Shown here: positions 1 to 7,727 of the stretch, piece by piece
Layout: the number at the start of each line of letters is the position of its first letter
Position numbering within the stretch: the stretch's first letter is position 1
Assembly (NCBI GenBank): GCA_902496775.1
Contig: CABVCF010000074.1
Coordinates: 1 to 10,817, forward strand
Reading direction: 5' to 3'
Length of the DNA stretch: 10,817 nucleotides
Source of the DNA: an uncultured Collinsella sp.
Lineage (GTDB): Bacteria > Actinomycetota > Coriobacteriia > Coriobacteriales > Coriobacteriaceae
Position numbers and translations under genes: made by a program
The notes under the pieces: model-generated
What the model was told of the DNA's origin: nothing
What the model saw: the letters and a program-made list of their open reading frames with translations, nothing else
The model's database searches: none

Positions 1-85
1 CTGTTGAACGGATTTATTATACCGTGCAGCGCGGACGCACAACGTCCAGCACGCCGTGGTTTCGATAAACGAGGGCGGTAATAGC

Positions 86-100
86 CTCGAAATATTCGAG
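86..100. promoter_or_regulatory. Operator-like perfect palindrome upstream of the BASS transporter gene
   Basis: Two 6-base arms, CTCGAA and TTCGAG, are separated by ATA, giving a perfect 15-bp palindrome about 80 bp before the transporter start. Its size and symmetry suit a dimeric regulator. No convincing -35/-10 pair is visible beside it; a weak TAGCAT (132-137) is the nearest -10-like hexamer. The rest of 1-182 shows no gene or other clear signal. The regulatory role is inferred from position and symmetry only. Confidence 0.25.
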
Positions 101-182
101 CGTTTCTGGCGCACGGGCGCATGCAAGCGTCTAGCATATCCATTCAAAACGGATTCACGAGCAAAGGGAGTCACAAGAGCAT

Positions 183-1181
183 ATGAAGCAATGGGTTGGA
201 CTGGGCAAGTTTCTCGCGGGGCACATGCAAATCATCGTTCCGATTTGCGTGGCGCTCGGCGTGCTCTTTCCTCAGCAGATCGGCGTTCTCAAGCCCATCG
301 TTCCCACCCTGTTTGCCTTTATGACGTTCCAAGGCGCGCTCAGCAACACCTTTCACCAGGTAGCCGAGGTGTTCCACCGTCCGCTGCACCTGATTCTGGC
401 GTTGTTGGTCTCGGCGGCGCTTATTCCCATCGCGGCCTACGCCATGGGATCGTTGTTCTTTGGCTCCAACCCCAACCTTGTCTGCGGCATCGTGCTCGAA
501 TACAGTGTGCCCGTGGCAGTCACCGCTTTTATGTGGATCAGCATGTTCGGCGGCAACGGCCCGCTCGCACTCACCATCATCCTGACGTCCTCGGTCATCT
601 CACCTGTGACGATTCCGCTTACGCTCAAGCTCCTGCTGGGCGCCACCGTCTCGATCGACGTGCCAAGTATGATGCAGAACATGGCCTTTATGATCGCTAT
701 CCCCGCCGTGCTCGGCATCGTGATCAACGAGCTCACGCGCGGATGGGGGCACGAAAAACTCTCCCCCGCGCTCTCGCCCGCCTGCAAGTTCATGATGATG
801 GGCGTTATCGCCTCCAACTCCACCGCCATGAGCGAGTACATGCTGCACATGAACGCGGTGCGCTTGGAAGTAGCCCTCTTTATTTTGGTCTTCGCCATCA
901 GCGGCTTTGTCGTCGGCATTCTGGTCGCTCGCGCGCTGCATCTGCCATATAGCGAAACGACCACCATGTGCTTTACCTGCGGCATGCGCAATATCTCTTC
1001 GGGCGCCGTCATCGCCACGCAATACTTTCCGGGCGAAGTTGTGTTTCCCGTCATGTGTGGAACGTTGTTTCAGCAGGTACTCGCCTCGCTTATCGGGCAC
1101 TTCTTTGAGCGTCTGACCGGCGAGGAGCGCGCCGCCCAGCGCAAGCGCGTCGAGGCCGGCCGCGATGCAATGGCGCGCTAA
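183..1181 (+). CDS. Bile acid:sodium symporter (BASS/SBF) family transporter
   Basis: This 332-residue polytopic membrane protein has about nine or ten hydrophobic segments from residue 10 to about 310, then a short basic cytoplasmic tail (EERAAQRKRVEAGRD). Family placement rests on overall hydrophobic architecture, length (BASS proteins are usually 300-350 residues) and two polar, Gly/Pro-broken regions: the stretch from EYSVPVAV through SSVISPVT, and GMRNISSG at residues 267-274. The latter resembles the GxQN-SG sodium-site motif of bacterial ASBT homologues, with Arg in place of the usual Gln (from memory). Members carry bile acids, pantothenate, pyruvate or other organic anions, usually with sodium; the substrate cannot be read here. 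The ATG at 183 follows GGGAG (166-170) at 12 nt, a usable but wide spacing. The gene stands alone and converges on the DUF4931 gene. Confidence 0.82.
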   Translation: MKQWVGLGKFLAGHMQIIVPICVALGVLFPQQIGVLKPIVPTLFAFMTFQGALSNTFHQVAEVFHRPLHLILALLVSAALIPIAAYAMGSLFFGSNPNLVCGIVLEYSVPVAVTAFMWISMFGGNGPLALTIILTSSVISPVTIPLTLKLLLGATVSIDVPSMMQNMAFMIAIPAVLGIVINELTRGWGHEKLSPALSPACKFMMMGVIASNSTAMSEYMLHMNAVRLEVALFILVFAISGFVVGILVARALHLPYSETTTMCFTCGMRNISSGAVIATQYFPGEVVFPVMCGTLFQQVLASLIGHFFERLTGEERAAQRKRVEAGRDAMAR

Positions 1182-1186
1182 ACCGT

Positions 1187-1224
1187 CCGCAGTGTGCGGG
1201 CGCTCACTTTACGATGTGAGCGCC
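1187..1224. terminator. Hairpins between convergent genes, weak terminator candidate
   Basis: Two adjoining stems lie where the two genes converge. CCGCA/TGCGG (1187-1191 with 1195-1199) has a 3-nt loop. A stronger 9-bp perfect stem, GGCGCTCAC/GTGAGCGCC (1199-1207 with 1216-1224), has an 8-nt loop. They share base 1199. Neither has a U-tract on either strand, so intrinsic termination is uncertain. The second stem includes the last five codons and stop of the minus-strand gene, so it would form at that mRNA's 3' end. Confidence 0.35.
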
Positions 1225-2009
1225 TCCAGATGTGCGCGGAGTCGCTCCGCATCGACATCGAGCGTGGTCTCAGCATTGACCTGAGCCAGCCGATACCCGA
1301 CAAAGTAGGGTGAAACCACCCAACGCGGCAGCGCTTTGGCAATGGTCCGGTCGCTCATGTGATAGAAGAACAGGTTGTACGACTCTGCGCGACCACCGTG
1401 GTGCTCGTGCAAGATATAGCGCAGAGCTACCTGGATTGCATCGGCGAAGAGATCCGCCTCGGCTTGGTCTCTCGTGTCATCGCTGGCGGCGATTCCCTGC
1501 GGGGCTGAAACGTTGATCTCAAAGAACCCCATGATCGGTTCGGTTGAGATATTGACCGAGATCCTCCCCTGTTGCCAGACATTGATGCCTTCGAAATTGG
1601 CAGAAGTCAGCGAAGTGTAGCCGTCTTCCTGCTCCAAACCCACAATCTGCATGTGCGGATGCACGAGACTACCGCCCGAGAGCGGACCCTTGTTCTTGTA
1701 CATGAGCACGCTTCGATACTGCTGTGAATCGATCATCTGCTGCCAGCAACCCAGGGCAAACCGCATCACATGGTGGAGTTCATCCGGCTCGTAGGTCACC
1801 AGGTCGGCATTGTGATCGGCCGACTCGATCAGCACGGTTTGACGGGTGGCGCGCAGGGTCTTGAACTTATTCTCGAGCCAAATGCAATCGCCATCACGGC
1901 GAATGATGTCGGTGAGCCCTTCTGTATCGCAAAAAGGGCACGCGGTGCCGGGACGACGGTTGTCGTCGGGCTTACCGTTCGCCTGCTGAACGTCAAATAC
2001 CAGCGCCAC
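1209..2009 (-). CDS. DUF4931 protein, GalT-like member of the HIT superfamily
   Basis: The 266-residue protein has a CPFC pair at residues 24-27, a likely zinc site, an ESADHN segment with His66, then NKGPLSGGS (106-114) and HPHMQ (117-121). The CxxC followed by HPHxQ is the layout of galactose-1-phosphate uridylyltransferase, where the second His is the nucleotidylated residue. The protein is shorter than true GalT (about 350 residues), and its segment order fits DUF4931 as I recall it. A nucleotidyl transferase or hydrolase activity is therefore likely, but its substrate is unknown and I do not assign galT. The start is GTG at 2009, only 3 nt after the cutC stop, with GGAGG (within 2016-2021) about 8 nt upstream and inside the end of cutC. 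This strongly supports both the start and co-translation with cutC. Confidence 0.82.
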   Translation of the reverse strand: MALVFDVQQANGKPDDNRRPGTACPFCDTEGLTDIIRRDGDCIWLENKFKTLRATRQTVLIESADHNADLVTYEPDELHHVMRFALGCWQQMIDSQQYRSVLMYKNKGPLSGGSLVHPHMQIVGLEQEDGYTSLTSANFEGINVWQQGRISVNISTEPIMGFFEINVSAPQGIAASDDTRDQAEADLFADAIQVALRYILHEHHGGRAESYNLFFYHMSDRTIAKALPRWVVSPYFVGYRLAQVNAETTLDVDAERLRAHLEALTS

Positions 2010-2012
2010 GGG

Positions 2013-2690
2013 TTATACCTCCAGCGGCACAATCTTGGTGCCATGGAGCTCGGAGACGCCTAGCGCCGCCGCGACCGCGTCGCGATTTGCCGTAGTGATG
2101 CCGCCGCCGGGAAGGATGGTCAAACGATCGCCCGCATACTCGATTAAACGAGCCAGGTAATCGAAATTATCCTCGATCGACGTACCGGCAGCGCCACCAT
2201 GCGTGAGGATGCGCGTAACGCCGCAGTCGGCAAGTGTATCAATCGCATCGAGCTGAGCCTCGGGCGAGAGCTGGTCAAATGACATGTGGAAGGTGATGTC
2301 GATGGGATCACGCTTACATTCCTCGGTCGCGCAGCCCGCAGCCATCACGAGGGCGCCAAGCGTAAGTTCGTCGAGCGCCCATCCGCCAGCGCAGGGTTTG
2401 CAGCAGCCAAAGACCAAGCCGTCAACGCCCGCACTCACGGCAAGGCCCAAATCCATCTCCATCATGCGCAGCTCATCCTGGTTGTAGTGAAAGTCGCCGC
2501 CACGCGGACGGATCATGCACATCACCCGTGCATCGTGTTCGTGGGCATAGTTGGTCGTAGCGCTGATAACGCCGGCCGAGGGCGTGGTACCACCGACGGC
2601 AAGGTTATCGCACAGCTCGATGCGCCTTGCACCGGCCTCGATAGCCGCCGGCACCCGCTCAAAGTTCTCGGCACAAAACTCGTACAGCAT
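2013..2690 (-). CDS. cutC: CutC family TIM-barrel protein (historically copper homeostasis)
   Basis: With the start at 2690 the protein has 225 residues, within the family range. CutC hallmarks appear in order: YEFCAEN (3-9), GARRIELCDNLAVGGTTPS (20-38), MIRPRGGDF (59-67), DGLVFGC (90-96), TFHMSFD (133-139), RILTHGG (160-166), ILPGGGI (192-198) and ELHGTK (214-219). The family is a TIM barrel once linked to copper tolerance in E. coli; its true reaction is unsettled. Unusual points are Met136 where TFHRAFD normally has Arg, and clustered cysteines 96, 97, 100, 120 and 125. The reading frame stays open to 2903, but the extension would cross a terminator and palindrome and overlap livF. The ATG at 2690 begins the conserved domain and has a GGGGG Shine-Dalgarno 7 nt upstream. 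It is the first gene of an operon with the DUF4931 gene. Confidence 0.88.
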   Translation of the reverse strand: MLYEFCAENFERVPAAIEAGARRIELCDNLAVGGTTPSAGVISATTNYAHEHDARVMCMIRPRGGDFHYNQDELRMMEMDLGLAVSAGVDGLVFGCCKPCAGGWALDELTLGALVMAAGCATEECKRDPIDITFHMSFDQLSPEAQLDAIDTLADCGVTRILTHGGAAGTSIEDNFDYLARLIEYAGDRLTILPGGGITTANRDAVAAALGVSELHGTKIVPLEV

Positions 2691-2748
2691 AGATAGACCC
2701 CCAAAGACAGCAGATGTTTTCCGACGGGCATTGTCACACATCCCCATG

Positions 2749-2817
2749 AAGTTGCGGTGGAATAGGAACTCTTTTGGCCTCTGGAGCCCGTATTCAGTCC
2801 CTATTTCACCGCAACTT
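2749..2817. repeat. Large imperfect palindrome between livF terminator and cutC
   Basis: An 18-base left arm (2749-2766) pairs with a right arm (2800-2817), 17 Watson-Crick pairs plus one G-T. After one mismatch (2767/2799), pairing continues for three more bases (2768-2770 with 2796-2798). The loop, 2771-2795, is 25 nt. The right arm directly abuts the A-tract of the terminator, and no coding function is evident. It could be a small dispersed palindromic unit (REP or MITE type), an mRNA-end structure or a regulatory RNA leader for cutC. Copies elsewhere in the genome would decide; none can be seen here. Confidence 0.6.
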
Positions 2818-2855
2818 AAAAAGGGGCGCTGACTGAGATAGTCAGCGCCCCTTTT
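2818..2855 (-). terminator. Strong intrinsic terminator of the liv operon
   Basis: A perfect 12-bp GC-rich stem, GGGGCGCTGACT (2823-2834) with its complement (2840-2851), has a 5-nt loop. It is flanked by five A on one side and four T on the other, so it works as a U-tract terminator in either direction. It lies 10 nt past the livF stop on the minus strand. It separates the transporter operon from cutC downstream on the same strand. Confidence 0.92.
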
Positions 2856-2865
2856 GTTAGGTGGG

Positions 2866-3579
2866 TTAGCCTCCGAGGTAGGCTTTGCGGACGTTGTCGT
2901 CATGCAGGAGTTCTTGGCCCGTGCCGGTCATGGTGATCTTGCCGGTCTCGAGCACGTAACCGCGTGTGGCGATGGAAAGAGCCATCTGTGCGTTTTGCTC
3001 GACCAGAAGCACCGTGGTGCCGGCCTTGTGCAGGTCCTCGACAATCTGGAAGATCTGCTCAATCAGAATCGGCGCCAGACCCATGGAAGGCTCGTCGAGC
3101 ATAAGCAGTTTGGGGTTACTCATAAGAGCGCGCCCCATAACAAGCATCTGCTGCTCACCGCCCGAAAGGGTGCCGGCGACCTGGCGACGGCGTTCCTTCA
3201 GGCGCGGAAACTGCTCGTAGACGCGCTCAAGGCCCGGAGCCACCGTTGACTTGGCCTGCGTATAGGCGCCCATCTCCAAGTTCTCCTCGACCGTCATCTG
3301 CAAAAAGGCGCGACGTCCCTCGGGTACCTGAGCCAGGCCCTTGCCCACCAGCTTGTCGGCGGGCGTATGGGTAATGTCCTCGCCCATAAACTTGATGGAG
3401 CCGGTCTTGGAGCGTAGCAGGCCCGAGACAGTCTTGAGCGTCGTGGACTTGCCGGCGCCGTTAGCGCCAATCAGGGCCACGATCTCGCCCTCGTTAACGT
3501 TAAAGGAGATGTCCTTGATGGCGTGGATGGCGCCGTACCAGACGTTGATGTTGTAGACGGAAAGCATCGGCTCTGCCAT
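2866..3579 (-). CDS. livF: LivF, ATPase subunit of branched-chain amino acid ABC importer
   Basis: This 237-residue ABC ATPase carries Walker A GANGAGKST (38-46), the LivF-typical VPEGRRAF (85-92), signature LSGGEQQ (138-144) and Walker B LLMLDEPSMGLAP (158-170; D162, E163). VEQN (193-196) takes the usual H-loop place, which is normal for LivF. Length and motif set match LivF closely. It would pair with LivG as the cytoplasmic ATPase dimer powering LivHM. The ATG follows the livG stop with no gap, and a purine-rich AGGGGGAG site sits inside the end of livG, so the two are probably translationally coupled and made in equal amounts. It is the last gene of the operon, followed at once by an intrinsic terminator. 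No oddities are seen. Confidence 0.95.
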   Translation of the reverse strand: MAEPMLSVYNINVWYGAIHAIKDISFNVNEGEIVALIGANGAGKSTTLKTVSGLLRSKTGSIKFMGEDITHTPADKLVGKGLAQVPEGRRAFLQMTVEENLEMGAYTQAKSTVAPGLERVYEQFPRLKERRRQVAGTLSGGEQQMLVMGRALMSNPKLLMLDEPSMGLAPILIEQIFQIVEDLHKAGTTVLLVEQNAQMALSIATRGYVLETGKITMTGTGQELLHDDNVRKAYLGG

Positions 3580-4429
<850 letters not shown>

Positions 4430-4440
<11 letters not shown>

Positions 4441-5518
4441 CGGCTGCCACCTCCTTCTTGGAAGCAAAGCGGTCCTTGACGCGACCGAAGAACGCCTTGA
4501 GCTGCGGGTTGTTGGTAAAGATCATGACCAGGATCAACACGATGGCGTAGATGAGCATGCGGTAGTCCGAGAACTGACGGAGCAGCTCGGGAAGCACCGT
4601 GAGCAACGCCGCCGCGATGACGGAACCGCGCATGTTGCCCAGGCCGCCCAGGACCACGAACACCAGAATGAGGATCGACGTGTTGAAGTCGAACTTGGTG
4701 GCGGAGAGCTGCGAGAAGTTACCGCCGAAGAGAGCTCCGGCAGCACCGGCGAGGGCAGCGGAAACCACGAAGGCGATCATGCGGTACTCCGTGACGGAGA
4801 TGCCTACGGACTCGGCTGCAATCTTGTTGTCGCGCACGGCCATAATGGCACGGCCGGTACGGCTGCGAACCAGGTTGAGCACGATCACGAGTGCGACCAT
4901 GACCAGGATGGCACCGGCGAGGAAGGTCGAGTACGTCGACACGCCCGAGGCGCCCTGGGCGCCCTTGATGATGGCGGTGCCGTCCTCGAGCAGGTGCAGG
5001 TCATCGATCGTGGAGTTACCCGTGATGTTAAAGATCACATGCAGGCCGCGGGAATCGACGCCCACAATGAGGCAGGTGACGATCTCTTTGATGATCTCGC
5101 CAAAAGCCAGGGTCACGATAGCCAGATAGTCGCCGCTCAGGCGCAGGACCGGGATGCCAATCAAGAAGCCCAGGATAGCGGCAGCGATGGCGCCGACCAC
5201 GATGCTAATGACAAGACGTATTGGATCGGAGGGAACGGCGCTCTCGAGGGCGACCGCGGTAACGATGCCCGTATAGGCGCCGACGCTCATAAAGCCCGCG
5301 TGGCCCAGCGACAAGTCGCCCGCGATGCCGACGACGAGGTTAAGGGAGATGGCCATGACGATATAGGCCGTGATGGGAACCAGCTGACCGGCGATCATGC
5401 GCGGAATCATGTGGTTAGACTGCATAAAGAACACGATGGCGAAGGCCACGATGCACATGGCGTACGTGACAAAGTCGTGACGCGTCTGCTTGTCTTTAAG
5501 AAACTTCATAACGCTCAC
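4430..5518 (-). CDS. livM: LivM, permease subunit of branched-chain amino acid ABC importer
   Basis: A 362-residue multi-spanning permease of the BPD_transp_2 type. The family motif NLVVGIAGDLSLGHAGFMSVGAY lies at residues 60-82. The extracytoplasmic segment after VGVDSRG is typical of LivM. The cytoplasmic coupling segment GRAIMAVRDNKIAAESVGI falls near 222-242, and GGLGNMRGSVIAA follows in the C-terminal half. It would form the translocation channel with LivH. The start is uncertain between GTG at 5518, touching the livH TAG stop with AGAAGG 5 nt upstream, and ATG at 5509, preceded by AGGTGAG. The choice changes only three residues. Either way livH and livM have essentially no gap. The 3' end overlaps livG by 11 nt. 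Confidence 0.93.
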
Positions 5519-6400
5519 CTACACCTTCTCGGGGACGTACTTGCCCAAGAGGCCGGCAGGCTTGACGAGCAGGACGATGATCAGAACACCAAAGACGATG
5601 GAGTTGGCAAGACTCGTGGAAATGTAAGCCTGCGCCATCGCCTCGATGATGCCGATGAGAATGCCACCGACAAAGGCACCGGGGATGGAGCCGATGCCGC
5701 CGAAGACGGCGGCGTCGAAGGCCTTGATGCCAGGCATAGCACCCGTCGTGGGCTGCAGCACCGGCGAGTAGGAGCACAGCAGCACGCCGGCGATGGCGGC
5801 AAGGGCAGAGCCGATGGCAAACGTCATCGAAATGGTGCGGTTGACGTTGATGCCCATGAGCTGAGCGGCGGCCTTGTCCTCGGACACGGCGCGCATGGCC
5901 TTGCCCATCTTGGTCTTACCTGTAAAGAACATCAGGCCGGCCATGATAACCAGGCAGGCGACGATGGTGACGAGCGAGACGGCGCTCACGTTGAACTTGG
6001 CCAAGAACTCCGGCACCTGGAAGGTGACGAGCGAAGTGAAGTTCTTGGGCGTGGCGCCCCACAGAAGCTGCGCGGCGTTCTGCAGGAAGTAAGACACGCC
6101 GATAGCCGTGATCAGAACGGCCAGCGGGCCTGCTTGGCGCAGCGGCTTATAGGCCAGACCCTCGATGAGAACACCGAGAACGGTACAGACCACACAAGAA
6201 AGAATTACAGATACCCAGCCCGGGAGGCCGAGATACGACGTGGCACAGAACGAGACATAGGCACCGACCATGATGACATCGCCGTGAGCGAAGTTCAGCA
6301 TCTTGGCGATACCGTAGACCATGGTGTAGCCCAACGCGATGATGGCGTAGACGCTGCCCATGGACAGGCCGTTGACCAGGTATTGGATAAAGACCGTCAT
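5519..6400 (-). CDS. livH: LivH, permease subunit of branched-chain amino acid ABC importer
   Basis: A 293-residue BPD_transp_2 permease. The LivH N-terminal signature is clear: NGLSMGSVYAIIALGYTMVYG (10-30), then KMLNFAHGDVIMVGAY (33-48). The ABC-coupling segment GKAMRAVSEDKAAAQLMGI is near 164-182. GGIGSIPGAFVGG and a hydrophobic C-terminal helix follow. The frame is open upstream to 6493, but that extension would run through an intergenic hairpin and lacks the signature. ATG at 6400 is chosen because GGGGG (6410-6414) lies 9 nt before it; the ATG at 6409 touches that site and cannot use it. It is the first gene of the tightly packed livHMGF block, 139 bp after livJ paralogue 1. Confidence 0.94.
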   Translation of the reverse strand: MTVFIQYLVNGLSMGSVYAIIALGYTMVYGIAKMLNFAHGDVIMVGAYVSFCATSYLGLPGWVSVILSCVVCTVLGVLIEGLAYKPLRQAGPLAVLITAIGVSYFLQNAAQLLWGATPKNFTSLVTFQVPEFLAKFNVSAVSLVTIVACLVIMAGLMFFTGKTKMGKAMRAVSEDKAAAQLMGINVNRTISMTFAIGSALAAIAGVLLCSYSPVLQPTTGAMPGIKAFDAAVFGGIGSIPGAFVGGILIGIIEAMAQAYISTSLANSIVFGVLIIVLLVKPAGLLGKYVPEKV

Positions 6401-6445
6401 GTTCCACATCCCCCTTTCGAATAGGTTTCCAGTTGATGTATGAAA

Positions 6446-6508
6446 CAGGGACGTTACACTGTCCCTAGATACCAAGCAAGCAGGGAAGGCCAAAACCTCC
6501 CCTGCTTG
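6446..6508 (-). promoter_or_regulatory. Two hairpins in the livJ1-livH intergenic gap
   Basis: Nearest livJ1 is a 13-bp stem with one mismatch, 6477-6489 with 6496-6508, and a 6-nt loop. Closer to livH, AGGGAC (6447-6452) pairs with GTCCCT (6461-6466) across an 8-nt loop. Neither is followed by a U-run on the minus strand, so neither is a standard terminator. In binding-protein transport operons, structures at this place often protect the upstream message or partly block read-through, so binding protein exceeds permease. That role is inferred here from location and shape. Confidence 0.5.
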
Positions 6509-6539
6509 GGATCAAAACCGCTCTATGTAAGGCGGCCAA

Positions 6540-7727
6540 TTAGGCCTGTACGTACTTGCCATCGGTGATGACGTACGCCGTGGGCTCCTTCTGGACCTGG
6601 CCCTTGTCGTTCCAGGAGAGCTTGCCAGTCAGGCCGTCAACAGTAATGTTGCGCATAGCCTCGGGAAGCTTCTCGGCAACCTCGGTGGGATCGGCGTCGA
6701 CACCCAAGCCGGCCTCCTTGAGAGCCTCGACCACAGCATGCACGCCGTCGTAGGCGTCGGCGGCAAACTGGTCGGGGGTATCGCCGTACTTATCTTTGTA
6801 AGCGTTGACGAAGTCGGCGTTCTTCTCGTCGTCGGCGGAAAACGGGGTCATGAGCAGCAGACCCTCGGCAAGAGAGGTGTCGAAGCCCTCAACGCCCAGG
6901 ATGCCATCCATGCCGTCGCAGCCCATCATCTTGACGTCGTAGCCCATGTCCTTGGCGTTCTTGAGCAGGACGGACGCCGGCGTGTAGTAGATCGGCGCAA
7001 AGATCATGGTGGCGCCTGCCTGCTTGGCCTTGGTCAGCTGGTTGGTAAAGCTCGTGGCGGAGTCGTCCTTAAAGGTCTCCTCGTCGACAATCTCAAGCTT
7101 AGACTTAGCGGCCTGGGCCTTAAAGGAATCTGCGATGCCCGAAGAATAGGCGTCGCCGGAGTTATAGAACAGCACGAACTTCTCGTTCGCATACTTCTGC
7201 GCCAGGAACTTGGCAGCGTTGACACCTTGGTTGGGGTCGGTAAAGCAAACCTGGAAGACGCAATCCTTGCCCTTGGTAACGTCCTCGGAGGACGCGGACG
7301 GGGTAATCATGAACGTCTCGGGGTCGTTACCGCACTCAGCAGCAACGGCGACCGACGCACCCGTGGTGGTCGGACCGACAAGGGCCTGCATGCCCCAGTC
7401 GAGCAGGGTGTTGAAGGCGTTGACGGCCTTCTCGCCGTCAGCCTGGTCGTCCTCGGCCTTGCTGACAAGCGGCAGCTCCTTGGTCGAGAAATCCTTGCAG
7501 CCAAGCTCGACAGCCTGTGTAACGGACTTGCCGTAGGACGCGTTGGCACCGGTCAGCGGGCCGATGGTGCCGATCTTAAACGAAGCGTCGCCCGACGCGG
7601 AACCGCTGTCGCCGCCGTTGGAGGAGCAGCCAGCTAGAATGGACATCGCCCCCAGACCTGCTGCGCTCGCGATAACGCTCCTGCGATTCATAACAGGGTT
7701 CAATGACTTACCGGTGAGGCTCGACAT
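6540..7727 (-). CDS. LivJ-type substrate-binding lipoprotein, paralogue 1
   Basis: A 395-residue periplasmic-binding fold protein (Peripla_BP_6, leucine/isoleucine/valine type). A basic N-terminus with a twin-arginine pair (R15, R16) and hydrophobic stretch leads to lipobox LAGC, with Cys34 as lipidation site, then a Ser/Gly/Asp linker. The mature domain opens FKIGTIGPLTGANASYG (50-66), continues QALVGPTTTGASVAV (114-128) and TPSASSEDV (142-150), regions that line the ligand cleft in this family, and ends near residue 395. ATG at 7727 is preferred over an internal ATG at 7691: it has GAGGAG 6 nt upstream and the internal one has no site. It is a close paralogue of the next upstream gene. Besides Cys34 it has Cys77, 132, 156, 161 and one in MMGCDGMDG, more than its sister. 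The ligand is probably branched-chain or another hydrophobic amino acid. Confidence 0.92.
   Translation of the reverse strand: MSSLTGKSLNPVMNRRSVIASAAGLGAMSILAGCSSNGGDSGSASGDASFKIGTIGPLTGANASYGKSVTQAVELGCKDFSTKELPLVSKAEDDQADGEKAVNAFNTLLDWGMQALVGPTTTGASVAVAAECGNDPETFMITPSASSEDVTKGKDCVFQVCFTDPNQGVNAAKFLAQKYANEKFVLFYNSGDAYSSGIADSFKAQAAKSKLEIVDEETFKDDSATSFTNQLTKAKQAGATMIFAPIYYTPASVLLKNAKDMGYDVKMMGCDGMDGILGVEGFDTSLAEGLLLMTPFSADDEKNADFVNAYKDKYGDTPDQFAADAYDGVHAVVEALKEAGLGVDADPTEVAEKLPEAMRNITVDGLTGKLSWNDKGQVQKEPTAYVITDGKYVQA

Noticed and set aside
1209..2009. Naming this gene galT
   Set aside because: The CxxC and HPHxQ residues are GalT-like, but the protein is about 80 residues shorter and fits DUF4931 better. 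No galactose genes are nearby.
2691..2903. N-terminal extension of cutC by 71 codons
   Set aside because: It would translate across an intrinsic terminator and a palindrome and overlap the end of livF. The conserved CutC domain starts at the ATG at 2690, which has its own ribosome site.
6401..6493. N-terminal extension of livH by 31 codons
   Set aside because: It crosses intergenic hairpin sequence and lacks similarity to LivH. The ATG at 6400 has GGGGG at 9 nt and starts the family signature.
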